DNA of 64,000 nt, from positions 11,898,327 through 11,962,326 of the forward strand of contig LR746272.1 in assembly GCA_902729315.2 (NCBI GenBank), given 5' to 3'. The DNA is from Spirodela intermedia. Lineage: Eukaryota; Streptophyta; Magnoliopsida; Alismatales; Araceae. Both the position numbers and the translations under genes were made by a program. A model generated the notes under the pieces. The model was not told the origin of the DNA, made no database searches, and saw only the letters and a program-made list of their open reading frames with translations. This document shows positions 38,142-50,729 of the stretch, piece by piece (positions within the stretch are counted from its first letter, which is position 1; the number at the start of each line of letters is the position of its first letter).

Positions 38142-39169
38142 GTGAAGGCTAGCCATTTGCTTCCTTTTCTCCTCCCCATGATTCAATTCTAGTATGAAAT
38201 ATATGTCATCGAATCTGTACCGAAGAAGCCCACGAATGAAGATCAATGGATCCAGACTGCCAAACCTCCCTGAGATGTAGATGATAAGATTATGCCCACT
38301 TATTCTGCCGACGTTCTTAAAGATTTCTTTTTTATTATTATTATTGGAAAATGTCGAAACAGATTCCATTGGGCTATATTTTTTCTCGTGCTTTTCATCT
38401 GGTATTATAATCAGGAAGATTTTTCAAAGATCAAAGTGCATATTATTTATTCAACCTCCACTATGTTTGAAGAAGCACATGAGCGCACCCTGTGCACGTT
38501 TACCATCGTGTAAGCTCTGCGATAGCCTGAAGTCGATCTAATGGAAGAGTATTCCAACCTCTGAATCTGAATCTGGTCTTTCTCTCAAGAACATGATTAC
38601 AGTAATTTCCGTCCATAAGACTCGGAAATTACCTGGGGCTCGATTATTACGCATTATTTTTTTAATATTAATGTTGGGCAGAGCGACGGTTCGAATTAAT
38701 GGTGGGAACTATTTACTCTCACGTAGTTAAGTCAGCAATTTATGTCACCCCTTGATGAGAGAGGCGGTCGGCAAGCGTTACGGAAGGGAGTGATGGCTTG
38801 ATGTGACGTGTGTGTGTTTTTTTAATTATCAATGTTTATTACCATTATTAGAATTATGAGGAAAGGAAGAGAATTAATGGAAGCGGAGGGCCATGAAAAA
38901 ATGTGGGACTTTTTGTAATCACCCATGTTTATAGCATTAATGACGCCGCATCAAGAAATCGAAGAGCATCCGCCCATCAGAAAACCAATTAATTCAACTA
39001 AGTTCGACTTATTATCTGAAGTCTATACGGCGACTGCACACAAAGCAAGAGTTATTTGCCAACGCTGACGAAATGGGCTTCATGACACAGACTACACTTT
39101 GTCCGGATGATGGGGAGGGGGAGGACGACGGCTGCCGGTCTTCTTTCTCTGTGAGCTCCGGTCGTCCAC
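38142..39169. other. Convergent intergenic region (Rgp1-domain gene / GDSL gene 1)
   Basis: Holds the 3' UTRs of two convergent genes. A perfect small inverted repeat GTAATTTCCG (38602) / CGGAAATTAC (38623), with a 10-bp stem and 11-nt loop, lies here. No open frame of note. Confidence 0.5.
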
Positions 39170-41526
39170 TCAGGTGACGAGGTCGATTCCTTCGGTGATG
39201 AGGGAGTCGGCGAGGACCCGGTTCGCCGACTCAGACGGGTGGACGCTGTCGAAGAACACGTAGCCGGTGGCGTTCCGACACGTCCCCGGGGACTTGGGGT
39301 TGCACAGCACCGATGTCTCCACGGTTCCTGTGCCGCAGCAGCCCTTCCTTGCCTCGAAGAAACCTGCGCCGACGAGCTCTGAACGTTAGACGCCAGCAGC
39401 GGAAAGAAGGCCTCGCGCTCGCCTGGGTTCTGTGGGACGGGATTACCAAAATCGGAAGGTTTCTGGACGAGGTCGAAGACGGGCTTGTAGATGTCGAACA
39501 CCGCGATCTTGAGGTTGGATAGATGCTTGGACAGTGACCGCACTTCCGCGGAGAGCTTCCGGTTGAAGCCTTGAGCGTCGGCGTTGAGCCTGGCTACGCA
39601 TTCGTTGCTCCCGCCGCCGAAGAGGGTGATGGAGGCGGGGACGCACCCGAGCGGCGGCAGGGACGTGACGCCGATCCTCCGAGCCCCCAGCCCGTGTAGA
39701 TCCTGCACAGGCCAGGCCATCAGAGATATTATGCCCGCCCACTAGGTCTACTGTGGCAACCGTGCAATGGATTCTTGCGTGGGAGGTTAGTTAACTCTTC
39801 TTTCTACACATCGAGAGACCTCTCTGTGGGCACAGCTCATGGCCAGAGGCATGGGGACAGCTCCGTCTCCAGCACAACGTGGCTGCAGCAGTAGATGCGG
39901 AGGGCAGGGGTGTGAGTCTCATTAAATTCCATGGCCCATGGCCAGGCCGTCAACGTCGCACCGGGCGGGGCCACACCACCTCGCTGTAGAGCCAGCCGGC
40001 GGACTTTCTTGACGATCGGGGGAGGCTTTAAACATGCAACGAAAGAAAGCAACAGTCCCCGTGGCTCTGAACTGAGCCTGCTGAGCATGTGATTAGGGTT
40101 CCCTCGGCTACCATAGATATTAACGAGGGAAGAAGACGACGCCCTTTGGCGTTCGCGATTGCACCGGCAAAGGGCAGACGGCAGGGGATTCTGCTCCTAG
40201 AGATCGGCGGGCTCACCTTCACGAAGTTGGAGAAGAGACCGACGAGGAACGTGGAGTAGTCGTCGGGGGAGTAGAGCTTGTTGAGCCAGGGGTTGATGTA
40301 GTAGTTCTGCACGAAGTCGCTGCTGCCGGTGCTCACGATGTAGAGAGCCCCAGATAGAATGGTGGACGTGTTCTCGCGCGCCACCGGCGCCAGCTTTGAC
40401 TGGTACTCCTTGTAAAACTCCAGCTGCTGGGACAAGGGAATCGCGTGCTGCAGCCGCAAGGCAGATCTCAGGCATATTGAAAGGGACCGGAAGAAAGACA
40501 AGAATCTTCCCTCACAACAGCATACCACCACCTAAATTCAGATCTACGTCCCTTAAGCTGTACCCCATCAGGAAGACGATGCACATGGCTACAGATCCCA
40601 TGTCGTCAAAGTATGCCCATATGAACTGATTTAGACGCATGCATGGATATTCTATTGATGGGCAAATTAAAATCTTGGACATTCGTTATGAAAAATATTT
40701 AGAGGATGTTTTTGTACAGGTGCTACATTTTTTAAGGCGCATCCAGAAGAGGGAATATTTTTCATGAAAAATTTATAACAATGACGCGTAATTGATTAAG
40801 CCAAACAATTGTGTCATCCTAGTATTTATTTTCATGTCTTCAATGAGTCACACATCAACCATGTTTGAAAGGGTCTTTAAAGTCGCTTATTGATAAGAGC
40901 TCGGTTATCAACCGCCAAAACAAGAGAGAATTCAATATGCCAGTTCCAGTGATGAAAGTGACTAGAGATGATGAAGGCCGATGAATGCAGCATATTTATT
41001 CAGAAAGTTTATCCGTTGTCTCTCATACTTACAAAAGAGATGGCCGTTTGGTCATAATAACCGGAGCCGGCAGAAGCAAAGTTAGCTCCTATGAGAAGCT
41101 TCTCCCCGGAAGCCTCGGGGCTAAGGTACGCCGCCGGGTACTCGCTGAAACCCAGACTCTCAGCTGCAGTTTTTTCCCAAGCACAAGGTTTTTAAGTGAC
41201 GAAGGACAAGATTACGTCGGAGAAAATACTCAGGCGAGGAGGTTTCAACAATCCCCACCGGTAATGTCCGTGGCGAGCTTGCCGTTGCAGAACCTCCCAG
41301 TCGGCCGCTTGGTCACGAAGTCCCTCCCGTAGGGTGGGAAGTCCGCCCTGAAGAAGGTGGGCAGGTAGTTGTTGTTGCCCACGTCGACCGACGAGTCGCC
41401 GAAGGTTATGACCGCCGGGACTATCTGGGCCTTCCCGCCAGCAAACGCGAGAGCGAGGAGCAGCAAGACAAGAGACACTGGAACGGTCTGCCCATTGGAA
41501 CTTCCGCCGCCGCCGATGAAACCCAT
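39170..41526 (-). CDS. GDSL esterase/lipase, gene 1, five exons
   Basis: Secreted SGNH-fold hydrolase acting on ester bonds of lipids or cell-wall/cuticle esters; the substrate is not predictable. Exons 41526-41259, 41163-41033, 40447-40217, 39702-39447 and 39363-39170 (intron phases 1,0,0,1) give 359 residues, typical of the family. A signal peptide covers about residues 14-34. Block I is FGDSSVDVGNNN with catalytic Ser45. Block II is [11 protein letters not shown], block III GSSDFVQNYYINP and block V FFDSVHPSESAN with Asp334 and His337. The start at 41526 is preferred over the upstream in-frame ATG at 41595, which would lie upstream of the TATA-like element at 41584-41592. It is a close paralogue of the gene at 51926-53387, in the same orientation, with nearly identical exon sizes. 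Confidence 0.95.
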
Positions 41527-41583
41527 GGCCCTCTCTTCCAACGGGTGTCTCAGTTTTTTCGAGTCCAAGTCCAGGGAGACTAC

Positions 41584-41592
41584 ACTTATAGG
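41584..41592 (-). promoter_or_regulatory. TATA-like box of GDSL gene 1
   Basis: CCTATAAGTG on the minus strand, about 60 nt upstream of the ATG at 41526. GDSL gene 2 has a similar element at a matching distance, supporting both start choices. Confidence 0.6.
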
Positions 41593-41599
41593 CACGCAC

Positions 41600-44500
41600 C
41601 CAGCAGTGAGTTGTTTTTACGAACCGACACGCCACTGGAACTGACGAGATGAGAAATAAATACCTCTGGGTTTGTTGGAGTGCATTCAAAGCCCCCCAGC
41701 CGCGTAGAGAACTAGAGAGCGTGCCCACGGCCATGGGCGTAGAGGCTGTGTTACCGGCTGGATTGCCACTCCCTCTTTTAGGCTCTCCTTTACTGCATTC
41801 AACTACTAGAGTGGCGCATTAGTACGCGGAATGGTAGTTGGGAAGGTGTGTAGGCCAGCGCAATGAGGTAGATGGACACGGTTCTTTGGGGCCAATTCTG
41901 TTCGTCTTCAAGGAAAATAAAATTTCATCGATACGCCATGTTTTCCTCATTGTAACTTCATCAAACACGGGATCCGTGGGTTCCTTACCTTCGTCATCTT
42001 TCTGGGACTCTCCCCATGTAGGCTTCCTCCAACCTGAGAGAGAACGGGATGTGGGCTTACTACGATGACAGGGGCAGGAAACCTAGACGATATACTCTTT
42101 ACAGACCTTTAACCTCTGCCACGAGAAAACTCCAGTCTCCGGCAAGGGAGCCAGTTTAAAGTGCATCTCTTGGCAAGTCATCGAGTGAAAATCTAGCTTC
42201 TCCGCGTCAGAAGTAAATACCCGTAAGCCCGGGCTTGCCTTCTGCGGCCACTGGGCATGTTTGACTCTGCAGTTCAACCCATGTTGTCAATTCCTGGAGG
42301 GTGCGGTCGATTTGTCAAACCCTCAGTAAAAGCTCACCGATCCTGTAATGCAATAAATATGGAAGTAGAAGGCGTTCTGCCTTGAATTCGCTCAGACCCT
42401 CGGCCACCGTCTACCTGCTGGATTGACCTGGACGGCATGGAACCCTTCTGAACGAAGAAGATCGGGGTTGCGCTTCTGATCTCGGTGGGCCTGCGAGCAC
42501 TGCCGCCCGGTCTGGTTAGGGTTTCATCCGGGGAGCTCTGACCAGCTGAGGTATTAACTGCCTGCAGAGGATAAGGGGCCCGCGGGCACCTTCGTTGTTC
42601 TGCACCAGGGCGTTTTATCCTCGTGCAAGTACAAGAATTCTGCGGGGAAGGTTAATCCCGCAACCGAACAGAGAAATATTCATTTACTGAGTGCCCTCTT
42701 GTTACACTGCCCCGAGGAGGCTCGATTCGCTTCACCCGTGGTTGACGTCTGCAGCCTGACATAGCGAGAATTCAATACTCCACTCGTAGTCGTGGGGTGA
42801 CTAGTGACGGTCAACTGGGGCTAGTTAACTGGAAACTTGCATGTCCGATGAGTCAGCTGTGACATTGCTCAGAGGATGACCAGGTGGTTCAGTCAATCCC
42901 CCCTGCAGTCTCCATTTAGACGCAGGGTAAGTACCACGTCTGATCCACCCCTCAGCTACCACAACCCTACCCACAGCCGCCTACGCCATCGTAGAGAGTT
43001 ATGGCCTTAATGGACATAAAATGCAGCATCTTAATGGAGGACCCTAGAGTGAGACAGTGGCATATTACACTCAGTTATTGGAAAATTATAGTTACTACTA
43101 TTACATGACATCCAAGGTGTACGCTCTACATTTTTTTTCTTCTCTTTATCGGCTATGGAAGGCCCGAAGCCTCTCAAAGTCACTGGTTGGCCGTTGCTTA
43201 CACTCACGAAGGCCTCACGTCTTTGAAAGTTACATTTCGGCTAGAAATGCATTTGATCATGGGTTTGTTCCTGGCCACGGGTAGCCCCGGTCGAAGCAGC
43301 ACAGCTCAGTTTCGTGACAAGTGGGGACCCTGCCGGACGTTTAGTCTTACCCTTATCCCCCCAAAACCCTCGGTTATTCATGAAGTTTCATCATGCGCAT
43401 CTTTAAGTAAATTCTTTCATAAATTAAGTATATACGTTACTTCATTCTTCCTCCCTTGATTTTGACTTGAACGATGCGTGAGTTTGACGTGGCACTAGAC
43501 TTGATGACAGCTCTTGGGCTGGACGCCCTCAGTTTTGAGTTTAATGACCTAATAATGTCAACACAAAAACATGAGATAGGGAAAGGCAGAGAAAGAGAGA
43601 GATAATTGAAGGAATACCCCATTCGAAAGGGACTTCCGGCCGTCACCTGGGTGGCGATGAAGAAACAGGTCGTCTGGCGTGACGGTCAAGCACAGTCGCT
43701 ATTGTGATAGAAACAAATGCCGTAGCCGTGAAATTGCAACCAAGCAAATAAATGCGCGGAAATAGACAACAGAGGAGTTCTGTGGTCTCTTGTCATAAGA
43801 GTAGTCGCACTGTGGAAATCGACCCTACACATCCAACGAAACCATGGGAGGCCATATTTCTTCTGGTAGACACGTATGTACATCATGGGTCGTTTGGTAT
43901 ACATCATGGGCCATATTTCCATTGTGTGGGTCGATCTACACACCTGTCGATCCACGCATTCCTGCTCACCAATGAAGAAGTGAGTGACCACTTTCCCTTC
44001 GAGGAGCGTTCAAGATGCGATTGCTGCTCCCCGCTTCAGCGGAGCCGGGCCGCGGCCTTCTGGGCTTGGAGTGTAGTTAATAATGACGTCATAGCCGCCG
44101 CAACAAGGATGTGAGGATGCCAGTTCGGGGGACGACGTTCTGTCTAGGCGGTTTAAACCACGGACAGCCTTCCATTCTCACGACGGCTCAGGAGGGGATA
44201 TTGACATTCCCCGCATCTGCCCCCCCACGCATGGGCTACGACGGAAAATGAAGGCTGGGAGAGGCTTGCAGGTGGCGGATTCGAGACGGCGGTAGATAAA
44301 TTAGCTGGCAGTCAGAGACGTAGCACTGATGGCCCAGCTCGTAGCGAAGAACTCTGAATCACAATTAAAAATTTAAAACTGATTTTTTTTCGTAGAGTAG
44401 TTTCGTTGAAAGGAAATAAGAAAGTCAACATTATACGTAGTCTGCGAAACTGCAATTTCCTCGTTCTCTTAGATAGGTTTTATACAGCCATTACGGTCCG

Positions 44501-45002
44501 TTGTGTTTCATTATTTCAGTGTATCTATTCTCCTTAAACTGTTAATCCACCTCTTCTTGTGATATGGAAATACGTTGCAGCGTAATAATACAAACTAATC
44601 TGAGTATACTAAAATTGTTCGACGAAACAGCGTAAACAAGGAGCCTTCCATCTCGTTGGAACCCAAAATCTTGAGGACGGAGGAAATATGGCCCTGTAAA
44701 CCACCACCCTTATCGATGCGGCCAAAACTGGCAGATTCTATGGGCTTGAGGGAGTCGGTTCCAACTGAGGTAGCGTTCTCCCGCTCCAATTCAAGAGACG
44801 GCAATAGACAAGAGAGGAGTCAACGAGTTTGAATTTGTCTTCAGTTTTTTCATCAATAATTTTTAGTAAATCAAATGTTTTTTATGGAACCAGTCATGAA
44901 GTGGGCTGGCTTAACATACGGCCACTCTTTTCCCTCAAGCACGTGAAAATTTTGCCCATTTCAAGTGCCGCTGCTCCACTCTCCCACCAGTAGTGCAGTT
45001 TC
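41600..45002. other. Intergenic region left of the copia insertion
   Basis: Over 3 kb of mixed composition. Short open frames (43752-44114, 42083-42277, 44595-44804) match nothing I know. A short local duplication with GTACATCATGGGTCG and ATACATCATGGGCCATATTT lies near 43878-43918. No tRNA or conserved domain was seen. Confidence 0.45.
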
Positions 45003-45430
45003 TATTAGATCTAAATGATCTTGTGTTGAAGTAGATAGAGAATGACAAAACATAATAAGAATGGATTGAAATCATACATGAATCCATACGAGGGCCTTTT
45101 GGATCAATGTGGGGGAGTCATCCAATGACTTACTTTAGAGAGATGGGATGCTCTAAGAGTGACTAACGATGTGTGACCCAAGGAACAAGACCCCCTATTT
45201 ATAGACAAGAGGTGGTTAACCTCTTGATATTTTTTTCTACTTTAAATCATCATAAAATTAAAATAAGACATGGTATTTATATATATTTATATTTATACCC
45301 ATACTTATGAGAGAGGTCATAATCTCAAATACTTAAACTCTAATGAATCACTTTAAGTGACATTAATCAATGATAGTCTGATAATATATAATTATATATA
45401 TAATTATCTATATTGAGATTAATTCCAACA
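45003..45430 (-). repeat. 3' LTR of the copia element
   Basis: Shares AGATAGAGAATGACAAAACA, then CCTATTTATAGACAAGAGG (right: CTCTATTTATAGACAAGAGG) and GGTTAACCTCTT, with the right LTR. On the element strand it starts TGTTGGAATTAATCTCAAT. The CTATTTATAG core resembles a TATA box. Confidence 0.88.
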
Positions 45431-45801
45431 ATCTATCACTTGAACAAAATATATATGACAACTTGATATTGTACATTATGACTTTATGAGTTCAATTTTT
45501 TTGCTATCATTACTAAATACATCTCCAATAATCTCGTCCATCATTATACTAATATAAAATTAAAAGTGTTTTCGTTCACATTTTTTTATGTGACTAAATC
45601 TACAATAATTACGTATATCGATATAATCAACAATATAGATCAAGTATAAATGTGTAACATGAAAATTATATGAAGTATGACTCAGACATGTATATTTTCA
45701 ACTTAGTCCTTATTCTGAATGGAATCAAACAATCATATTCAAAGTGAGAATAATCATAAACTTTATTCATGCATCAAAATAGTCAAAGTGTATGTCTATA
45801 A

Positions 45802-46560
45802 CTATATGAGCATAAAAATATAAATTCTCACTAAAAAATACATATCCTCATGAGGTATTATACTCATATGAGCAACATACTTATGAAAGACCTTTGGTGG
45901 TATTCCCTTAGTAAGTGGATCTACTACCTTAGAGTTTGTCCCAATATACTCAATAGACATCTGACCACTATGAACTCTTTCCTTAACAATTAAGAACCTA
46001 ATGTCTATATGTTTAGACTTTGTTAAGCTCTTATTATTATTATTATTAAACATAATGACTGATTTATTGTCACAAAATAACTTTAGTGGTCTTTCAATTC
46101 TATCTAGAATTCACAACTCTATGACAAATTTTTTTAGTCAAATTCCATGATTGAATGCCTCATAACATGTGATAAATTTTACTATCATAGTAGAAGAAGC
46201 TATGAGTGTCTACTTAACACTCTTCCATGATATAGCTCCTTCAATTAGCATATAGATTTAGCCCATAGTAGATCGTCTGCTATTAGTGCATCAAGTGAAA
46301 TCAAAATCTAAATACCCAATGATCTCTAAATGATTCAATTTCCTATATGTGAGCATATAGTTCTTTGCCTTTTGCAAATACCGTGTAACCCGTTTGGTTA
46401 CTTTCTAATGATTCATATCAAGATTTCTTTAATATCTATCTAATACTCTAATTATGTATGCAATATCCAGACGCATACATACTTAAGCATACATAAGGCT
46501 TCGTATGATTGATGCATAAGGAACCTTCTGCATCTCTTTAATCTCATAATCATTCTTAGG
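45802..46560 (-). pseudogene. copia RNase H region
   Basis: Minus-strand translation with stops gives VPYASIIRSLMYA, RLDIAYIIRVLDRY, RYLQKAKNYMLTY, LFCDNKSVIMFNNNNNKSLT and KHIDIRFLIVKERV, then DPLTKGIPPKVF. This is the diagnostic C-terminal end of copia polyproteins. Confidence 0.85.
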
Positions 46561-46690
46561 ACACTTATTGAGACTAAACTTGTCTTCTTTAGCAACAAAG
46601 ATATCATAAGATTTACATCCTTACATACCAAATCTCGTAAGGACTTTCTCGATATAGTTCTTTTCTAACAACCCTAAAAGTATTTCGAGG

Positions 46691-46894
46691 TCAATCTCGA
46701 TATATCTCAACACCTAATACATAAGAGGCTTCATTGAGATCCTTCATGTCAAAATTCTTTGACACAAATCTTTTGGTATCACAAAGTAAACCTATATCGT
46801 TACTGACAAGTAATATGTCATTGACATATAAAACATGAAATATATGTTTACTTTCACTGAACTTGTGATATACACAGTCATCACTCATATTCAT
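46691..46894 (-). pseudogene. copia reverse transcriptase segment
   Basis: Contains VLYVNDILLVSND, where the catalytic YVDD has become YVND, followed by FDMKDLNEASYVLGVEIYRD, the copia RT pattern FDMKDLGEAxYILGIxIxRD. The Asp-to-Asn change in the active site alone would abolish activity. Confidence 0.85.
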
Positions 46895-47769
46895 CTCAAA
46901 ATCAGATGAGATAATAATTTGATGAAATTTGTGATATCATTGATGAAAAGCTTGTTTTAACCCATAGATAGACTTATTTAATTTGTATACTATTGACTTT
47001 GGGTCTCTAGACATAAAGTTTTCTTGTTACATCATATATATCATTTCATCAATGTCACAAGTGAGAAATGCAATCTTTATGTCCATTTGATATAGTTCAA
47101 TGTATAAAAGAGTCTTTCAATGAAATCGGAGAGAAAATTTATGTATAATCAATGTCTTTTCTTTAAGTGAATCACTTAGTGACAAGACTAGCTTTATATC
47201 TTTTCACATTTAACTTTTAAATCCTTTTTTATTTTAAATATTGATTTTCAACTAATAGGCTTTGCACCTTTAAATAATGAGACAAGATCACATATGTCAT
47301 TATTCTTCATGGATTAATCTCTTCAATCATGACACTAATCCACTTATGAGAATTAGAACTTTACATGACTTGATAGAACTTGATAAGATCATCTTCCATC
47401 ACTTTGATGTCAACCTCATGTTCTAAAAGAAATATGATATATTCATCCAAAATCACATTCCTTGTCTCTCTAGTGAATCTTTTTAATGACACTAGTTCTT
47501 AAGTATATTGAGTTTGTTCTTCTACAGTAGGAGGCTGATGATATGATTTTGATCAAAAGTTACTTTTTAATCAATGTTAGTCAAGATGATGTCATCAAGA
47601 CTATTGTCAACAATAGGTTGTAGATATGTTGAGTTTCCTTTCATTAGATATAAAGCTCATAAAGAGATTTAACAATTGTCTTTGTTAGAACCTGATTAAG
47701 CAAATAGGTTGTAGTTTTTAGTACTTCTCTTTAGAGGTTATCTGACAGGATAAATTGACTGTGTACTTC

Positions 47770-47945
47770 TTACCATATCTTTAAGTGTTCTATTTCGTTG
47801 TTCAACAACATCATTCATGCTAGGAGATCCTAGCATGATGTATTGTGGAACGATGCCACACTCTAAGAATTTAACGAAAAGTCCTAGATGTCGTTCACCT
47901 TATCCATCATATCTATTGTAGTATTCACCACCATAGTCTGATATG
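47770..47945 (-). pseudogene. copia integrase core segment
   Basis: Minus-strand reading gives SDYGGEYYNRYDG, FLECGIVPQYIMLGSPSMND and VVEQRNRTLK, equivalent to the copia integrase motifs SDxGGEY and PQxNGVxERxNRTL. It is interrupted by a stop. Confidence 0.8.
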
Positions 47946-49150
47946 ATGACCTTAATCTATTTTTTGAGTTGATTTTCAACTTTGACCTTAAAGAACACAT
48001 GTAGTGATTGAGACTTCTCATGAATAAGATGCAAGTAACCAAATCAAGAATAATTGTAATTAAATATTATTGATCATTCTAAGAGGCCATAGGGAATGGT
48101 CCACAAATATTTGTATGTATTAATTCTAAGATATCTGAAACTCAATTGACACTTGTTTTCTTTTATGTTAGTTCTTTTTCCCTTGATACATTCAACATGT
48201 GTCAAAATTCTTATAATCAAGTGAGTCAAAAATTTTATTAGACACAAGTCAATTAATTCTCTTTTTAGAGATATGACCTAATCTCTTATGTCATAATGAA
48301 GCATAATCCTCATTGATTAGTTTTCTTTTTATACTCTTTGAACATATATACAAAATTTATTAAAAATGACCATTACGTCAGGTCAATATAGGTTATCATA
48401 ACTTAATAAAACATCGATATCAATACTATTTGAATTATCAAAGAGACTAAATTCTTCATTTTTAATTAGACAACCATAACCAAATTTGTCTAAATTAAAA
48501 ACAAAATTAAGTTATGTCTAAAAGACAGTAAGACATAAGTCTGAATCAAATCTAAATAATATTCAGTCTTTAACAATAACCTAAGGGTCCTTATGACCTC
48601 TACTGCTACTACATTATCATCATCTCAGTAGATTTATTTTTCATTATCAATTAGCTGATGACAATAGAAGCAACCATGCATAGACACACTTACATAAATA
48701 CTAGCATCAGAGTCTATCCACCATGTGTGCAAGGGTATAGAAGTTAAATTAACCTTTGAACAAACCAAAGTGAAAAGGTTATCTTTTTTTGTATGCTAAG
48801 TATGATATTTGGTAAAATCCTTTTTTATTTGACTATTATGCTTACAAAAGAAACAAGTAGATTCCTTATCTTACTTTTTTTGTTATTTCTTTAGTGGTGG
48901 TCCACCTGTAGCTTCATTGATCATATGTCTTTTCTTGATTTTATTCTTAGAGGTCATGGCCAAATGAGCACTCTCATGCCTATCTTACTTCAACCTTTCT
49001 TCTTCTTGCACACAATGTAATATGAGCTCATTTAGGGACCATTTGTCCCTTTGACAATTATAACTCACCTTAAATTGACTAAATTATAAGGAAGAGAAAT
49101 AAAAACTAAGTGCATGAGTAAATCTTCCGATAACTCTAACTTCAATGCCT

Positions 49151-49366
49151 TCAGTTTTGATATTGAGACATCTCAAGAAGATACTCCCTTATATTTTCCT
49201 TACCTTTATACTTCATAGAGATAAGTTTTGCTAAGATTGTACTTATTTCGAGTTTATCATTCTTAGTAAAAAAATTCTTAAATTCTTCAAGAATTTTTTT
49301 TGATGTAGTGGCCTCTTCAAACAAAGTGCCCATAAAAGCTGCTAGAATGATATGTTCCATGATCAT
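49151..49366 (-). pseudogene. copia gag segment
   Basis: KKILEEFKNFFTKNDKLEIS and LAKLISMKYKGKENIREYLL match the UBN2/copia gag pattern (L...FxxxSKAExxxLLxKLxxMKYxGxGNIREYI). Confidence 0.8.
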
Positions 49367-49619
49367 AAGACTTGAGCGATTTGATTGGTCCTACTTATCC
49401 ATATCTCTCTTATTCTCATGAGAGTTTGTAGGACAATCTTCTTTTAATACAATGTCTAAATTTATGCAACTGAGAATGATCATAACATTCTCTTTTCATG
49501 CCTTAAAATTGATGCCATTTAATATAAGAATAGAGTTTACTTAGACAAAAATAATAGAGGTAGAACTTGAAATTGTATAAAGAACAATATAAAACTCACA
49601 TAAGTAATTTGATTTTCAA

Positions 49620-50400
49620 ATAATACTACTTCTCATCACAAGATATTGAGTGTAACACTAATACTTTGTCTTTGGACAATAATATTAAATACAAGTAATA
49701 TCTTGGAGTGACAAATAAATATTGACAATAAGTTTCTGTCAAATAATAAGCCTTACTTTGGACTAACTCATTATTCACATAAAAATATCAAATAATTGTC
49801 ACATATTTATTAATAAAAATGTATGCAATTTGTAAAAATACTCTACTTTCCTTTGAGCTAATTAGTATGCACAAAATTACTAAACTTGTTGAAGGGATGA
49901 TGAAATAGAACTAAGGTCTATCTTTTTGATCAGAGGTTGAATTGATCATCAAAAGAAGAATTAGGCCAAAAATGAGACTACATTATGGGAAAATGAAACA
50001 TTCATTGAAGAGAAGCAAATGAAATTCTTTCATAAAAATTCTCATAAAAGTTCCAATTGTTTCGAACTTCCTATTTCTTTTTGGAACGGGATATTTTATT
50101 TATGCAATCCTCATGAATATGATCAAATCTTGTTCTATGATAATTCCATAATCTTCCTCTTTCTTATTCTTAAGCAATATCCACAAGAGAGCTTACTTTG
50201 GTGCAATGTTGCTTCAAGTAATGATTCTAAAATATCAGACATGTACCAAAATTTGAATCATGATGGTTATTTAACATTTATTCATACTCAATATAAACAT
50301 AATCATTGAAAATATCTAATAAATTTATAAAAAAATTATGAAATAAAATCATCAATAATATGTTAGAAATAAAATGAAGTTTGAAATAAATTATTTTATG
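49620..50400. other. AT-rich part of the copia leader
   Basis: Lies between gag and the GC-rich leader. An open frame on the plus strand (50019-50309) matches nothing I know and runs against the element. Confidence 0.4.
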
Positions 50401-50404
50401 TGTA

Positions 50405-50448
50405 TGACGTCAGTAGACTAAATAGCTGACGTCGTCGTCATGACGTCA
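50405..50448. promoter_or_regulatory. Cluster of TGACGTCA-type (bZIP/TGA) motifs
   Basis: Palindromic TGACGTCA at 50405-50412 and 50441-50448, with TGACGTCG at 50427-50434. These match consensus sites for plant bZIP (TGA/CREB-like) factors. Binding is not shown. Confidence 0.55.
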
Positions 50449-50585
50449 TCGCCACAGACCGCCCGCTTCGGCTAGCTGGATCGGCTTATGCCGAGCCGGC
50501 GCGCCGTGTAAAAGCACCGTTCTAGCTGTCCGGCTCGTGCTGAGCCGATCATCCGAACCGGCGCGAGCGGTGTACGAAACCGCCG

Positions 50586-50729
50586 CGTGACGGTTCCTCT
50601 CCCGTCCGGCACGCACCGAAAACGGTGCGGCCGTTTCGCGCGACGAACCGGCGGCCGGCGCCTGAAACGCCCCGTGACGGTTCCTCTCCCGTCCGGCACG
50701 CACCGAAAAACGGTGCGGCCGTTTCACGC
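50586..50729. repeat. 87-nt direct repeat in the copia leader
   Basis: CGTGACGGTTCCTCTCCCGT starts at 50586 and again at 50673. Near-identity extends over about 57 nt through CACGCACCGAAAACGGTGCG and GCCGTTTC. The unit contains the self-complementary core CCGAAAACGGTGCGGCCGTTT, which could form stem-loops in RNA. Confidence 0.9.
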
